The translations under genes and the position numbers were made by a program. Below are positions 49,970 to 64,000 of a stretch of DNA of 64,000 nt, piece by piece. The notes beneath the pieces were generated by a model that saw only the letters and a list, made by a program, of their open reading frames with translations, searched no databases and had not been told where the DNA came from. The DNA comes from Dinochytrium kinnereticum (taxonomy: Eukaryota > Chytridiomycota > Chytridiomycetes > Chytridiales > Chytridiaceae), in assembly GCA_027604005.1 (NCBI GenBank), contig JADGJT010000002.1:124001-188000 (forward strand), read 5' to 3'. The first letter of the stretch is position 1, and the number at the start of each line of letters is the position of its first letter.

Positions 49970-51100
49970 ATGTCCGGATACGACAGGTCCTTATCCTCGC
50001 ACTGCATGATGATCCCTAATGCAAAATTAGAGCACTTACCGTTTTCTCCCCCGATGGCCATTTGTTCCAAGTTGAATATGTAGATAATTGCTGTGCGTGT
50101 TTCATCGCTGACCACTTGCACTCACCCAGGCGTTGGAGGCCGTAAGGAAAGGAACTTGCGCGGTAAATCTTTTCCGTAATGAACTCTCATAGTATGTTAA
50201 GGTTGGCGTTCGAGGCGCGGATGTCGTCGTTCTCGGTGTTGAAAAGAAGTCCGCATTGAAGCTCCAGGATCCACGCACTGTTCGAAAGATTGCAGTGCTT
50301 GACGATCATGTCTGCTTGGCTTTCGCAGGTGAGCTTCTCTCTGAGCCATTGACATTACTTATCATTATGAAGGACTGAATGCGGATGCCCGCGTTCTTGT
50401 CAACAAGGCGAGAATAGAATGCCAGAGCCATCGCTTAACCGTGGAGGATCCTGTCTCCGTCGAGCACATAACCAGATACATTGCGGGAGTTCAGCAGGTT
50501 TACAAACCCTTTGCATGAAGAGATTCTTACGGGCTCGGTTTTATAGAAATACACCCAGAGCGGTGGTGTTCGTCCCTTCGGAATCTCAACTTTGGTAATT
50601 GGGTTTGATTCTGACAAGGTCCCAAAGCTCTACCAGACCGACCCATCTGGGATTTACTCTGCTTGGAAGGTGCCGTTATTATACATTTGGAAATTCTTAA
50701 CGTCGAAAGGCGAATGCTATTGGTCGCAGCTCCAAAACCGTGAGAGAGTTTTTGGAGAAGAGCTACAAAGACAACCTTTCGAAGGATGATGCAATTAGGC
50801 TCGCCATTAAATCACTTCTAGGCGTAAGACTGGTGTATCTTGCTACGCCCTGACATTAGTAATAGGTGGTGCAAACTGGTGCAAAGAACATTGAAATTGC
50901 TTGGATGGGAGGCGACTGCGTCTTAAGGGTATATATTTCATAGTTATTTTACAAGATGTACTTAGCGGAAATCCCAGACATTGCAACCAGAAGAGGTTGA
51001 AGCTTTGGTGACGTCAATTGAGGCGGAACAGGCTGCTGAGGTAATCATTTCTGCCAAATCCCCCAACTAATCGATGCGACAAAAGGGCGGTTCTTCTTAA
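49970..51100 (+). CDS. PSMA7: 20S proteasome subunit alpha-4
   Basis: Alpha-ring subunit of the 20S core (Pre6/alpha-4 type). Eight or nine exons give [170 protein letters not shown], and a tail [18 protein letters not shown]. The [11 protein letters not shown] block is the alpha-subunit signature. About 245 residues, normal length. Introns are 35-55 nt. Convergent with RPT1, with 126 bp between stops. Confidence 0.95.
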
Positions 51101-51226
51101 GCATCAAAATAGCCCTTTGGCGGAATCTTTTCTCCACTCACTCGGGCGTTTGATTGTAATCCAAAGATATCAAATAAAGACCGAGCAAATTTCAAATCTT
51201 TATTAATACTATCATTGAAATAATAA

Positions 51227-53059
<1,833 letters not shown>

Positions 53060-53262
53060 GTTTCAAAATTTAATTTTTTTTGAAGGAGACGCGTCCTCTT
53101 GGACCCGATGTTTATTTTTTTGTAACAACACCCCGAGTCCCCATTAGTACACCCAATAAAGGCCTTTTTTGAACCCATGGTATCATGCTTGTAGTGCTGT
53201 GATCATGAAGAATGCATTGCTATCAACCCCGATGACAGATAAGAAAACTGAAGTGTGAGGCC

Positions 53263-54326
53263 TCATGAAGTCTTCAACACATGCTTCAAAAACTCATACT
53301 AGGATTGAATATCAGAACGGATTTAGGGCTCCACTACTCACCGTCGTCCAACAGATCGCAGTTGACGGCATATGCGTGAGTATTCTAGGTTGGATCCCTT
53401 TAAAGAATCCAGAAAACCCTTGCTTTGCATGTATGATCTTGATTGCATCCACCAAGCCATTTGCAGACCGTATGCTAGCATCCGTCGATGTGCCCCTTGT
53501 CTGAAGCAGAGTTTTGGCAACATCAAGAGGAGTAGTAGCTCCTGCAGCAGCGGCACCAGCGAGTCCTCCAGCAATGATATGGGTCAAAGGATCATAAGTT
53601 TCAGAGGGGTTTAAAACTTTCCGAAGGTATTCGTATGATGCAAAGTGGATCGACTGGAATGGGATGGTCATGGACAATGTGGTGGGGTACGATACGTAGA
53701 AGGCCTTGAAGCCTTCTGTTCTTAAAATTGTGGCAGCACAATCGTAAACTCCTTTGAATGATGACCCATGCATTTGCATGCGCTGCTTAACAACTATAAT
53801 AACTTTTTTAGGCACGATCGGGCAATAGATCACTCACCATCGAAAGGGTTCATCAGTCCATCGCTTGCAATCGTAGCACATGCCCCTGCGGCAGCTTTTG
53901 GAGAGGGTATTAACGATTACATCTACTCATCCTCAAGCTAACCTGATTCTAGCAAGCGATGACCTTCTTCATTTGCTCCAAAAAGAATCTTACAATGCTC
54001 GTAGGTCGCAAAGTATAGTGCATGAGCGGGGCCAGCCCCGATAATGACCGAGTTCACACCTCTCCAGAGCGCATTAAAACCCTCCGTCGATGTGATCCTT
54101 TTCAAAGCGTTTGAGACACTTGTGTACAGTGCACTCGGTTGAGGAGAGAGAACTTGCATCCTCGTCTGTATATTTAAGGTTGGGGACGATTCGGCACGCT
54201 CTAGAATACCTTGATGCTATCAAACGGGTACATAACCGTATGCTCCGTAATCCCAGCAAGCGCACCCGCCATCAGGTTGACATAAACCGAACTGTGCGGT
54301 ATCGTCTCGTAATCATCCTCAGACAT
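53263..54326 (-). CDS. MRS4: mitochondrial iron transporter, mitoferrin (Mrs3/Mrs4 type)
   Basis: Mitochondrial carrier bringing iron into the matrix for haem and Fe-S synthesis. Start [20 protein letters not shown]. Three repeats show the carrier signature: MYPFDSIK (repeat 1), MNPFDVVKQRMQ (2), [14 protein letters not shown] (3). The first repeat [20 protein letters not shown] and [20 protein letters not shown], and the second [20 protein letters not shown], match the mitoferrin subgroup (GxGPAHAxYF). Last exon [11 protein letters not shown]. About 290 residues. Four short introns. Same strand as RPT1 and UGGT. Confidence 0.93.
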
Positions 54327-54435
54327 GGTGAAATTATTAGAGGCAGACTATAACGAGCCTGTAATTTAATGCGGTTGGTTTTATTTATTTTTTCCCTTTT
54401 TTCGAGGTGAAAAGATCTTGTGTCCCTGATCATTT

Positions 54436-57400
54436 CTAAAGCTCGTCATGGCGATTCGCTGTCTCTTCCCGATTGCCGTTTGACTTCTGTTTCTCGGCAA
54501 GCGCCTGGATCTCTTTGTCCAGACCGTCCCACTCTGGGATCAACCTTCTGGCGCGCTCGAGCTTTGGCTCTTTCGTTAGAGGATTATTACACTGGAATTT
54601 CCGTTAGCCTCATGAATGGATTTACTATTGACGAGCCTACCAAATCAATGGTCTTGGCTCGCTCGAGTTCCTGATCGCTACACCAAGTCTCACACCAAAG
54701 CCTAAATCATTAGATGGGCGCCAATGGCAAAGTGCCCTACCATTCTTGCGGCAGAGAGTACATAGGAATCTGATGCATCATGCTGTTCGGGAGATCCTGA
54801 TCAAGGTTTGCTAGACTATTTGGGTCTGCGCTCAGCATCTGATACTGCTGGCGAAGTCTGTCTCCAGCCGCAAACTGACGGAACCGCTTAAGGTCAATGA
54901 CATAGAGAGCTGAAATGTGGTAGGGCCTTCCTCCTAAAGCATTTTTCCAGTAGCCAGTTTTCCAGAATCGGAAGCCATCCATTTCCGTCCTTGAATCGCA
55001 GAAAGGCGTGTAGCCATAAACTGCACCCTGAAGATCCAAATTCATAAGTTCCTTCAAATCCGTTCGCACGATTTGGTCAGCATCTACGAAAATAACCTTA
55101 TCGAGATCAAGTGGGAAGAGCACGTCTAAAAACAGGATTTTGTAGCCCCATATAAACCGCTGTTTCTCAACTTGACCGCGGAGCCAGTGTGGCCATTTAT
55201 CTGCGCTCTCAAAGTTAACCAATACTCGCGACTTTCTTAAGAGTTTAAGTACTTACAAGTAACAAATTCAAACTCAAATCCATATTGCTCAGCCAGGACA
55301 GGGATGAATTTCTTGTCAAAATTAGATGGCTAAAAATCTAACTACAAACCATAAACGACGGTGACAAAAAGTTTTCAATAAGCCAAAACTTCACAGGACT
55401 TTTTGTCTGCTTCATAACACTGACTATCATAATTGCCATAAATCGTTCATACAAGTGACCGGATGCTACTGAGAATATATGTATTGGCGAATTTGATACA
55501 TTTGAAGGCTTGCTTCCGAATAAACTATGTAATTAGCACTATCGAACATAAGCTTTACCTTGTTTTCAGACGATTGAAAAGAGAGGATGATTGCGCCTCT
55601 TCAGATTTGGGTTCTAACACATCATCGGCATCTCGTCCGGGATGTCTCTTTAAGGTTGGATAAACAGTCACCCCCTCAAAACTCCTGAGGGCCAAAGTAG
55701 TAGCATTTGAGGAGACAAAGTTCCCCACAGCCCCGTTCTTTAATACATCCATTTTAAATATATCCTGAGATCTTCCTTCGCGAAGAGCCAAATTCCATAT
55801 TCCCGGGTTTGCTTTCAATTGAATATACCCAAGATTTGTCATTGTTATGGTATCAACCATATGAACCTGGCGCGGAGTTCCGAGAATGAATTGGACACCG
55901 CGGGGAGGCAAATTGGTCCGAGACTCTTGAACGTGGCCTTCAACAAGTATGTGTCGAAGCTCGTAGCTCGCTTCGATACCATATCTTCCTGCAGCTTGCA
56001 CCGAGGAAAGTTTGATGTTGTCTAAGTCGTCAGCACACTCTACCGCTCTGACAACCCATCCTTTTGGTGCTAATTCCTTTAATTCAACGAAGTTATTGTG
56101 AGCAAGTACCATCTATTCCCATCGTTAGCAGGGAGTCTTCTGGGAGGCCACGGAAACTTGCAAATCTGGCGACGGGTTATATTACATTAAGCATAGCGTC
56201 GGCTTTTACCCATTGGATCGAGAAAGCAAATCCTGGTGTAGGACATAACGATAGAATCTCTTCAAAGGCATTTCGGTCAACGACAAATCAGGGTTTAAGA
56301 CAAGGGTCATCGCTAATCCAGGTAATTTTGAGAGAGCCTTTGGAAGTTATTCAAGAGTGAATTTTAAGCATGTACCTTTGCAATACTTATTAGCTTTTGA
56401 CCCTGAGGAGATACGGGATTGACAATAAAAAACAAATGCCACGACGCAGCTTCTTGTTTACCAATCGTTATAATGCTAATGGACTTTTAGCTCTAAATTT
56501 CTTCTCCCCCCACGCGAAGAAACACTCACTCTCTCTTTTTTATCCATTTTTCGAAAAATTCTGTGCCAACGCGATCAGTCTTCACGTAATCGTAGTCAGA
56601 TTTTTCGCTTTTCTGCCGTGCTTTAATTGAGCCAACTGCAGAACCAATTCTCATAAAGGCCGTGGCGGCACCTCTGTAAGTTGTTATTCCATATCAAATT
56701 AATAGATTTTGAAGTCTTACATTCCATCGGGAAAAGTGAATCCTTGCAAAGCATTATTCATAGCAAGCACTACTTTTTTGAAATCCAAATTAATGACAAT
56801 ATCAAGATCATCTGAGGTCAACATCGAATTTTCCGAGATTGGTCCAATAGCCTTCGGTAGTTTTAAAAATAAAATAAAATAAATATTCAAACCCGTCCAT
56901 TCAAAATTAAATAATCTGAAGAAGGCGAAAGATTACGAGTCGATTCTTGCAAAAGTTTCGAAAAGAGCCTGAAATTTCCCTCGACATCTGGAGATAATTT
57001 ACGAGTACCCTCGTCATTGCCATCAACAATAAGCCTTCGTAACTTGGTAAAATCAGCCTCTTCTAAGCCGCGACCAGAATAGGATTCAAATAATTCCACC
57101 ACCCTCGTCACGGCCGGATCTTGAGGATCACTTGGAATGACGCTTAATCTTAGGTCGAGCTCATCTGCATTCGCCTGAAGCAATCCGTTAGGGCCTGTGA
57201 AAGTGATCTCCCGAGGACACCTACTATACACTCGAGTGCATGACTTATTTGTTCAAGAACAGCGGGTGAAGATAGATTTCCATAAACGAGTAATGTTAAA
57301 GACGCTAATTGCCCCTCATGCCGTTTATAAAGATAAGGCAGGGATTCTATGTTGAAATCATTCCCAGATCCTTCAAGGAAATTTAAAAAGTTCATCGATT

Positions 57401-59849
57401 GTGTTTCTCGTGGGAATAGTAGGGAGTTACGCCGCTTGAAAGCACCAGGGGAGCTGAGAAGAACGTCATATGGGTCATGCTTATCGGTGAGAGTACCCAT
57501 ATACACCTTGGATTTGGACGATGAGAAAAGGCCTGTTCAAAATTCCTACCTTATGTTGAAAAAACTCTAGCATGTGTGGATAATACATCAGCATTGACTG
57601 CTGCCATTTCTATGAGCGGAGCATCAGAAAATGAGAGATGAAAACACGTACTTCGTCCAAAGGAATAAACTTTCCATTAAAAAAAACAGCGCCAGTATTT
57701 AAGGAGATTCCAAGAGCCTTATTAGAGTCTCTCAGGTAGCCTAAAACTTCTACTGAACTTCTATATACTTCCTCGAGGCTTTTGCTGACCAGACTTCTCG
57801 AGGCCTCAATGACGATGTCTAAGACCGCCCCTCCGGACTCTTGTTTTAGAAGTCTAGCTAACTGAAAAATATCATCAGTTTCATAAATGTGGAGTTATAC
57901 TTCTAAGATAAAGCTTTTTGCAGTCTTCTTTCCTCCATTTGCTGAAAGCCAATTGAAGATCACAGCAGCCACCACAGCTAAATTGAAGAACGTAAGTTTT
58001 CCACACTATCGTGATAATGGGAGAAGGAGAACCCACAAGGTTGCTTATCGTCTGTACCATGGACAGCTGGTAGCAAACCAAATCTTAAAGGAATTTCGCG
58101 ATCTATGAACTCAAATATTTCTAATAGCGCATGCAAATGATCAACGTTTGAAAGGTCCAGCACGAGGAGGACACTAAAGAGGTTCTTTCGCAAGTATCGT
58201 AGTTGGCTTCCGTAAGCTGGCCGCATGATCTTATGATCGTTAATAGACATAGTTGCTTCATAGAACCTCTCGGATCGACTTTGGCCACATCCTATAACGC
58301 TTATCTTTTTCAAGATCATTCCACCATACCACACTCTTTGATCGAGCGTCAAAGGTGTCACCCCAACTGAAGGCTGGATCCTCACTATCAGAGACAGATA
58401 ATAAATCCATAACGACTTTTTTCGACAGCTTCAAATGGTCGAAGTAGGAGTGAGCAACCAAATCCTCCTGAAGTAGCCGGATCATTCTTTACATCTTTAG
58501 CTTAAAACTATACAATGCACTTTACCTAAATAGATCAAAAGTCTCCAATTCAATTTCTAATCCGTTTGAAAAGAGCTTATTTGACCCATAAGGAGTCTCT
58601 ATATCATTAGTATCTCTTGAAAGCTTGGAAATTTTCGGATCCAGCTTGACCTTAGTAATAGCGGACGCGTATAGTGGAAAGTCTTTAGTTAGGGTATAAA
58701 GAGTTCGCAACTTGTCCTCGGCCGTTATAATAACATGATTTAATTTCAAACCAAGTTCTTCTTATGTCAGTAACAAATTTCCTGCATATTTACCCTTCAA
58801 GTCACTGGCGTTAACAGATTGTATTATGATATCGCCCTTGTCTAGACTGCCTAAGAAATCGAAGGTGACGGCATTCTCCGAATTTGCACTTTCTTGGTCG
58901 GCCACTTGCTCGTTATCATTTGATCTCTCATTGATATTCTTTTCACCTTCTATACCAACATATTATAAAGAAAACGTTTTAATGGGATGAGTGAGGAATA
59001 ATGATACCTACCTTCGGCGCGATCTCTATCGTCTATTACTGTATACTCGGTGCTCTTTATAGCAAGCTCGACACCATAGCCGCCTAGATTCATTCGCTTC
59101 GAGGAGATCCTCATGGGCTGATATCTCAAAATGTAGCAAAGATCCAAAGCAGCAGCACGCTCCATCAAAACATCATGGAAGTCGGAAAATACCGGGGAAA
59201 AGATGTCAGCATATAGGACTGCAGATCGTTCTCGAGGGCAATTATGTGGGTAAATATAATCAAAGTCAAATGTATCGATAGAGCTACTGGTGAGATTATT
59301 CAGGTAATATCCTCCCTACCTGAGTTTCCCCGAACTCAAATTCTTTTTTAACTCCTTTGCCGAGCAATGACGCGTTCCATTCCAGAGAGCCCATACGACG
59401 CACTCCTTTAAGTCTTGCTTGAAGAGGTTCATAACGACAAAGTTTTCGTAAAAGTGGAATAATGATTCAACGGCAGGCGCATGGTAATGTGATGTGATTG
59501 CCAATGGATATAAAGTATCAAATCCCACACCCGAGAATTCCGGAGAAGCCTGCAATAAGGATAGGCTCTTCTCATAAAATTGATTGTCTTGCACTGAGTA
59601 TGACAGCAGTTGTTCGTTTTTCAGTGCGCTGATCCATGGTTGCGCCAACGAGCGGTTTCTCCAAGAAACCAATTCGCTTTGCAATTAAAACATATCAATA
59701 AACAGTAGACTCGGGATAACTCACATAACTTCTAATGCGAGCGGGATAGCTTGCCAACTTGATTCAATATTAACCGTCACAGTCGGACTCTCTGCCTGGC
59801 ACTGCACTGCACTGAAGATCAACACCGCCCACACTGCCAATGGAGCCAT
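54436..59849 (-). CDS. UGGT1: UDP-glucose:glycoprotein glucosyltransferase (ER folding sensor)
   Basis: ER luminal enzyme that re-glucosylates misfolded N-glycoproteins for calnexin. Start [20 protein letters not shown] is a signal peptide (cleavage near CQA). Thioredoxin-like folding-sensor repeats fill the middle. The GT24 catalytic domain carries [40 protein letters not shown] (DxD metal site), [30 protein letters not shown] and [20 protein letters not shown]. The C-terminus is NRHDEL, an HDEL retrieval signal typical of fungi. Around 25 short introns; spot checks (for example near 56060-56400) kept the frame. About 1480 residues by estimate, the usual size. Present in chytrids and filamentous fungi. 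Confidence 0.95.
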
Positions 59850-59994
59850 CTTGTCAAATTTTCCTTGCAGATGATTCCATGCGCGCGACAAACCCCTCGT
59901 TCGCGTTTTCAGTTATACTTATCAAGCGTCTTAAGCCTTGGCCCAATATTAAGTCCAAGTAGATTTTGTCACTCCAATCACGGCGTTGATCTTA

Positions 59995-61962
59995 ATGCCA
60001 ACCAAGTTTGAGAGAGTCCTCCCATTCCCATACTCTCTGTTTAAACAAGACAGGAACGATGACTCTTCGTTTCAGAACAACGTGAAGTCTCTCCATAACA
60101 GCATTGTTTTAGCCAGCACGCAGTCGATAGATATCTGTGATGAAGATATTCCTGGGAAAAGTTTACATGGATCAACGATCTTGAGCGGGGCCGACCGGGC
60201 CTCACATGAGGCAAGCATGCCAGGGGGTCTGCTGGACGAGTGTTTACACGATCTGCAGTCTTCATATGATTCAAACGGCAGCGCAGAGGCAGCAGATGAA
60301 GCAGAATTTCCGTTTCGGCTTCCCAACCTTCTAGAGTCTCACATGCGACGGGAGGCTTCTTTACAGTTAGAAAAAACAACTCCCGACGCCCCACACACCA
60401 GGCTGGTGATATCCAACCTTGTGAATCGATCACGCGCGTCTTGCAACGCTTACAACTCGAATGCAAAGCCTGTTCCCGAAGTGGTAGCTGAGCCTACAAA
60501 AGCAAGATCTTCAGGAGCAAAGGCAGATGATGATAAAGGACGAAGGCGCAAGTTCCATACATTGCTTCTGGGGCCAATGCGATTTACATCGAAATGTCGC
60601 GTACGTAAGGCATCAGAAACGGTGATGCCACCTGACGACCTAGACAAGAGCTATGATAGACATCAAAATCATAGAAAGCATTGTCTTGGCAGTCAGCCAC
60701 GTGAGCAAACGGCTCCATGGAGAAAGCCTTCACATGTCATACCTAAAGATTTGGAATTAAAGGTGGTGTCGAGTTCATCAGGGGACATTAAAGAAAAGGC
60801 AAAACAACCCAGCTTCGGCAAAGAAGGGACTTCAAGGCGGACATCAAAGCCATTAACAAAGCGATCAATTACTGCATTTAATGAAGGAGAGATTCTGAAA
60901 GAGCCCACCTCCTCCAGTCTAGTCGAAAAAGGGCTCCTCCCACCGATATCGGCAGTTCACACGCGTCCCTCAGATGATAGAGTAAATATGAGTACTTCTG
61001 TAAAGGATCGAAATTCTATTCAGCTGGATGCGTCTTTGACTTCCCGAAAGCAAACTTCCGTTGGCTCAATCAAGGGTGGAGCATCGAGAATCTATTCTCC
61101 AAACGAGGGAAGCAATAGCAGCAGCAGCAATAACAATAACAACGGTAATAACAACAAAAGGAGAGCAATCCGAATAAGGAGAGGAGTTCCGACCGTAGGC
61201 ATAATGACCCCTGCTCGGAGGATTCAAATGGAGGACCTTAATAGTTTGATGCTAGACCTATCGAGCCGCGATATATTAATTGATCGTCAAGTGTTAGAGC
61301 GCGCCATGCTGCATCCTGAAGACGTTCCGAGAGCATGTAGCTCCAAAACTCGCCGAATCTCCATGGGATGGGGACTTTTGGCTATTGCATTGCATAACGC
61401 CAACGCCAGCCCCCGCGACGAGGTTGAAGATATTGACGATTTGGAGTTACAAAAGGATGGGGGACCAAAATGCAGCCGCAGAGGAAAAGGCATTATCCCA
61501 ATTCATAAGCTTGCCGTGATACCCACAAATCATCTTCACAGAGAAGACTCGGATTTGCACCTGGCAGGCCAATCGGCTCGAACAAACACGTGGTGGACAA
61601 AGGAGGAGTTTTTGCAAATGAAGCGTTCCTGGGAAGAAAGAAAGCGTGCAAGTAAATACGAGTCGGGTGGTCCTGTCAGGGCCCATTTCAACTCGTACGT
61701 CACAAGCAGACCGTCAACAGCAGATACATCCACTATTAACACGAAGAGGGTGCTCGTAATGGACAGAGTTCCGGCTGGCATCTATGAGTCTGATATTGTG
61801 GAGACCCACCAGTACTCAAAGTGGTTTCCATCTGGGCATATTCAAACCTCAAGTGAAGCGAATGCTGATGGAAGACCAGGAACAAGGTTCCGCCAGCATT
61901 CATCTATCTTCAGTGAAGGTTTTAGGTTTTCGGAAGCAGCACCTGTTAGCCCAATAAAGTAA
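59995..61962 (+). CDS. large hypothetical protein, intronless
   Basis: Start MPTKFERVLPFPYSLFKQDR; a single frame of 655 codons without introns, unusual here. Sequence is rich in Ser, Arg, Lys and Asp, with low-complexity stretches (GSNSSSSNNNNNGNNNKRRA around residue 380) and no membrane segment or known domain. Two better-conserved-looking blocks: RGVPTVGIMTPARRIQMEDL with LDLSSRDILIDRQVLERAML, and RTNTWWTKEEFLQMKRSWEE with KWFPSGHIQTSS. Mostly disordered; possibly a signalling or nuclear regulator. Codon use and an uninterrupted frame support a real gene. Divergent from UGGT with about 145 bp between. Confidence 0.75.
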   Translation: MPTKFERVLPFPYSLFKQDRNDDSSFQNNVKSLHNSIVLASTQSIDICDEDIPGKSLHGSTILSGADRASHEASMPGGLLDECLHDLQSSYDSNGSAEAADEAEFPFRLPNLLESHMRREASLQLEKTTPDAPHTRLVISNLVNRSRASCNAYNSNAKPVPEVVAEPTKARSSGAKADDDKGRRRKFHTLLLGPMRFTSKCRVRKASETVMPPDDLDKSYDRHQNHRKHCLGSQPREQTAPWRKPSHVIPKDLELKVVSSSSGDIKEKAKQPSFGKEGTSRRTSKPLTKRSITAFNEGEILKEPTSSSLVEKGLLPPISAVHTRPSDDRVNMSTSVKDRNSIQLDASLTSRKQTSVGSIKGGASRIYSPNEGSNSSSSNNNNNGNNNKRRAIRIRRGVPTVGIMTPARRIQMEDLNSLMLDLSSRDILIDRQVLERAMLHPEDVPRACSSKTRRISMGWGLLAIALHNANASPRDEVEDIDDLELQKDGGPKCSRRGKGIIPIHKLAVIPTNHLHREDSDLHLAGQSARTNTWWTKEEFLQMKRSWEERKRASKYESGGPVRAHFNSYVTSRPSTADTSTINTKRVLVMDRVPAGIYESDIVETHQYSKWFPSGHIQTSSEANADGRPGTRFRQHSSIFSEGFRFSEAAPVSPIK

Positions 61963-62105
61963 ACGGAGATAAGCATAAGGGTTCTGCCTCAACCAGATGT
62001 TTATTCTACGATACATAGTTTGATATGTACAAAAAAAAAAGGGTTTGGTGGTGTGCGAGTGTGAAATAGAGGATGCTTTTATACCGGGGTCTCCATAGAT
62101 GTAGA

Positions 62106-62544
62106 CTACGAAGGAATCTTTGGCGGGAACTTAAGGATCGAGCCTATTTGGATTGAGCCGACTTACTGAAGCGAGCCACTCACCTTGGTTGCGGACAGAG
62201 TATATGAAGTAGGTTATGACCTCCTTCTCGTTGATCTCCTGGGCATTGAAGTGCTTTGTGACTGCTTGAAGAAGCTCATCTCTATTTGTCACATTCTTCG
62301 TCCCTCGAAGCTTGACCACTCGCCGGTAACGCCTCAAGAATTTGTCATCTACAGCCTTAAAGTCCATCTTTGTGAGGGCACCTGATGACTGTGGGGGTGG
62401 GGAATCTGACTGAGCCCTTGACCAATCGTCGTCTGCTGTATTTGAAGTGTGCTTCTTGGATACTGCCCCGACGCCCTTCTTCTTCCCGAGCCCTGACTTG
62501 TTTGATGTCTGCGGAAGGCAGTCGTCGTCTTTTTCGTCGCCCAT
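62106..62544 (-). CDS. SAP30: SAP30-like Sin3/HDAC complex subunit
   Basis: Adapter of the Sin3 histone-deacetylase co-repressor. Start MGDEKDDDCLPQTSNKSGLG; low-complexity charged N-terminus; then the Sin3-binding SAP30 domain MDFKAVDDKFLRRYRRVVKL, VTNRDELLQAVTKHFNAQEI, NEKEVITYFIYSVRNQ. After a short intron (donor GTGAGT) the end reads GSILKFPPKIPS. Human SAP30 has TLRRYKRHFKL, QLVEIVGCHF and VNEKETLTYFIYSVKN at matching places. No N-terminal zinc finger is visible, as in yeast Sap30. About 130 residues. Confidence 0.88.
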
Positions 62545-62584
62545 CACTTAAGCTTGGCCCCCAACAAAAAATTTGTGAATCTAA

Positions 62585-63385
62585 ATGTCTAGACGAGGAG
62601 GAGGGCAGTATAGGGATCTCGATGATCCTCGAGACTGTAAGGGCCACATAATGTTTGAATAGATAGACTCATGACATACTTGCAGACAGAAGGCCTGTTC
62701 ATAGAGACCGAGAGCGAGAAAGCAGCCCCAGCTATGACCGCAGGATGCAGAGGGAACCTCCTCAGAGGCCTCGATCCCGTCGTTCTCCCTCTCGCTCGCC
62801 AGAAAGATACGATAGGCGTGAGAGATACGATGATGATAGGAGTAGACGGCGAGGTGGAAGGCTAGAGGAGGTAGAACTCAGGCGACGAAGGGATAGTCGA
62901 AGCCGCAGTCCTAGGGCCTCAAGAGGTAATCGGCAAGAGTCACCGGAAGACGGTGGATTTGAGGCTCGCGGAAGGGCTAGCCACAGACAGGACCGTCAAC
63001 GCAGCCGAGGGCTTGAAAAATCTGTAAGGTAGTATTTGTTGGATTCATGAGTACCGATTGTCTAAGCTTGGGTGTTTAGTCCAATGAGGCAGGATGAAGC
63101 GAGCAATGGTACATTCAAACTTCAGTTCAATAGTCAACTGATATCTTTTTAGCCAATGAGGATCTCTCCGAAGAGCAATTAATGCAGCAGATGATGGGGT
63201 TCGGGTCGTTTGATTCCACAAAGGTAGATTAATTGGAGATGGCATACATCATGTCTGACGTATATCAGGACAAGAAAGTTGCTGATAATATAGATGGCGC
63301 TGCAAACGTTTCTAAGAAAAGGACATACCGGCAGTACATGAACAGGCGGGGGGGCTTCAACAGAAACTTGAGCCCTTTGCGGTAA
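62585..63385 (+). CDS. SNRNP27: U4/U6.U5 tri-snRNP 27 kDa protein
   Basis: RS-rich spliceosome component. Start MSRRGGGQYRDLDDPRD, then a long Arg/Ser/Glu-rich exon, then SNANEDLSEEQLMQQMMGFG, SFDSTK and, in the last exon, KKVADNIDGAANVSKKRTYR, QYMNRRGGFNRNLSPLR. The GFGSFDSTK and RKYRQYMNRKGGFNR blocks are the family hallmark. The join after the RS exon must use the distal donor (63029): the proximal one (63024, GTAAGG) puts a stop in the next exon. About 190 residues. Divergent from SAP30 with 40 bp between starts. Confidence 0.9.
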
Positions 63386-63571
63386 AACGTTGAGACAAGT
63401 GATGGCACCATATATATGTTTTTGTAAAGAAGCCATATTTATTATTATACACAGGGGCTTGCTATAAACAAATGTTTCTGAGCGAAGCAATGGGGAAGAG
63501 AGGGGATGGGAAGTGCGCGGTGCAAGTAGGGAAAATGCCAAGATGGACAAGTGATAATGGTAGCAGAGCAC

Positions 63572-64000
<429 letters not shown>

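Noticed and set aside
49699..50121. 140-codon minus-strand frame
   Set aside because: Runs through the first exons of the alpha-4 proteasome gene on the other strand; only its middle part, spliced differently, might belong to the small membrane protein.
59986..59994. Start of the large unknown gene at 59986
   Set aside because: That codon is TTG; the first ATG in frame is at 59995.
60041..60466. 141-codon minus-strand frame
   Set aside because: Antisense to the long unknown gene; Cys/Arg-rich composition typical of a shadow.

Overview
This window is nuclear DNA of a eukaryote, most likely an early-diverging, flagellated (zoosporic, chytrid-type) fungus. Genes are densely packed and split by many very short GT-AG introns, often 34-60 nt. 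Fungal features are a Vts1-type SAM protein, a Pmt2-type O-mannosyltransferase, an HDEL (not KDEL) ER-retrieval tail on UGGT, and a Hook protein. A CFAP96 homologue (a ciliary microtubule protein) points to a flagellum, and FANCL and a TMEM214-like protein are animal-like genes usually missing from yeasts and moulds. No rRNA, tRNA, CRISPR array, transposon or viral gene was recognised. Assignment to a genus is not possible from the sequence alone.

Layout. 0-13 kb: highly expressed housekeeping genes with C/G-ended codons: eIF4A, V-ATPase subunit A, ribosomal protein eL29, argininosuccinate lyase, AFG1-type ATPase, ribosomal protein uS10 (RPS20) and UDP-glucose dehydrogenase. 13-24 kb: Vts1, a CHORD/CS co-chaperone, a TMEM214-like membrane protein, an unknown protein, the PP1 phosphatase and a small secreted protein. 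24-41 kb: mitochondrial DNA polymerase gamma, CFAP96, the GID/CTLH ligase subunit MAEA, an unknown helical protein, a Vps5/SNX1 sorting nexin, a coiled-coil protein, FANCL and Hook. 41-54 kb: ATG8, the GID7-like WDR26, COX20, glia maturation factor, a Pho13-type phosphatase, Pmt2, proteasome subunits alpha-4 and Rpt1, and mitoferrin. 54-64 kb: UGGT, a large unknown intronless gene, SAP30, SNRNP27 and histone H2A, which runs off the right edge.

Themes. Several genes serve protein turnover (MAEA and WDR26 of one E3 ligase, 20S alpha-4, 19S Rpt1, ATG8), but the genes are ordinary single eukaryotic units, not operons. The most unusual signals concern splicing: a 3-nt internal exon in RPS20, a 4-nt internal exon in FANCL, a first coding exon holding only the ATG in RPL29, introns down to 34 nt, and a frame-neutral 45-nt intron in argininosuccinate lyase. 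Exon joins were inferred by hand from splice motifs and protein-family conservation, so internal exon limits are less certain than the start and stop positions.
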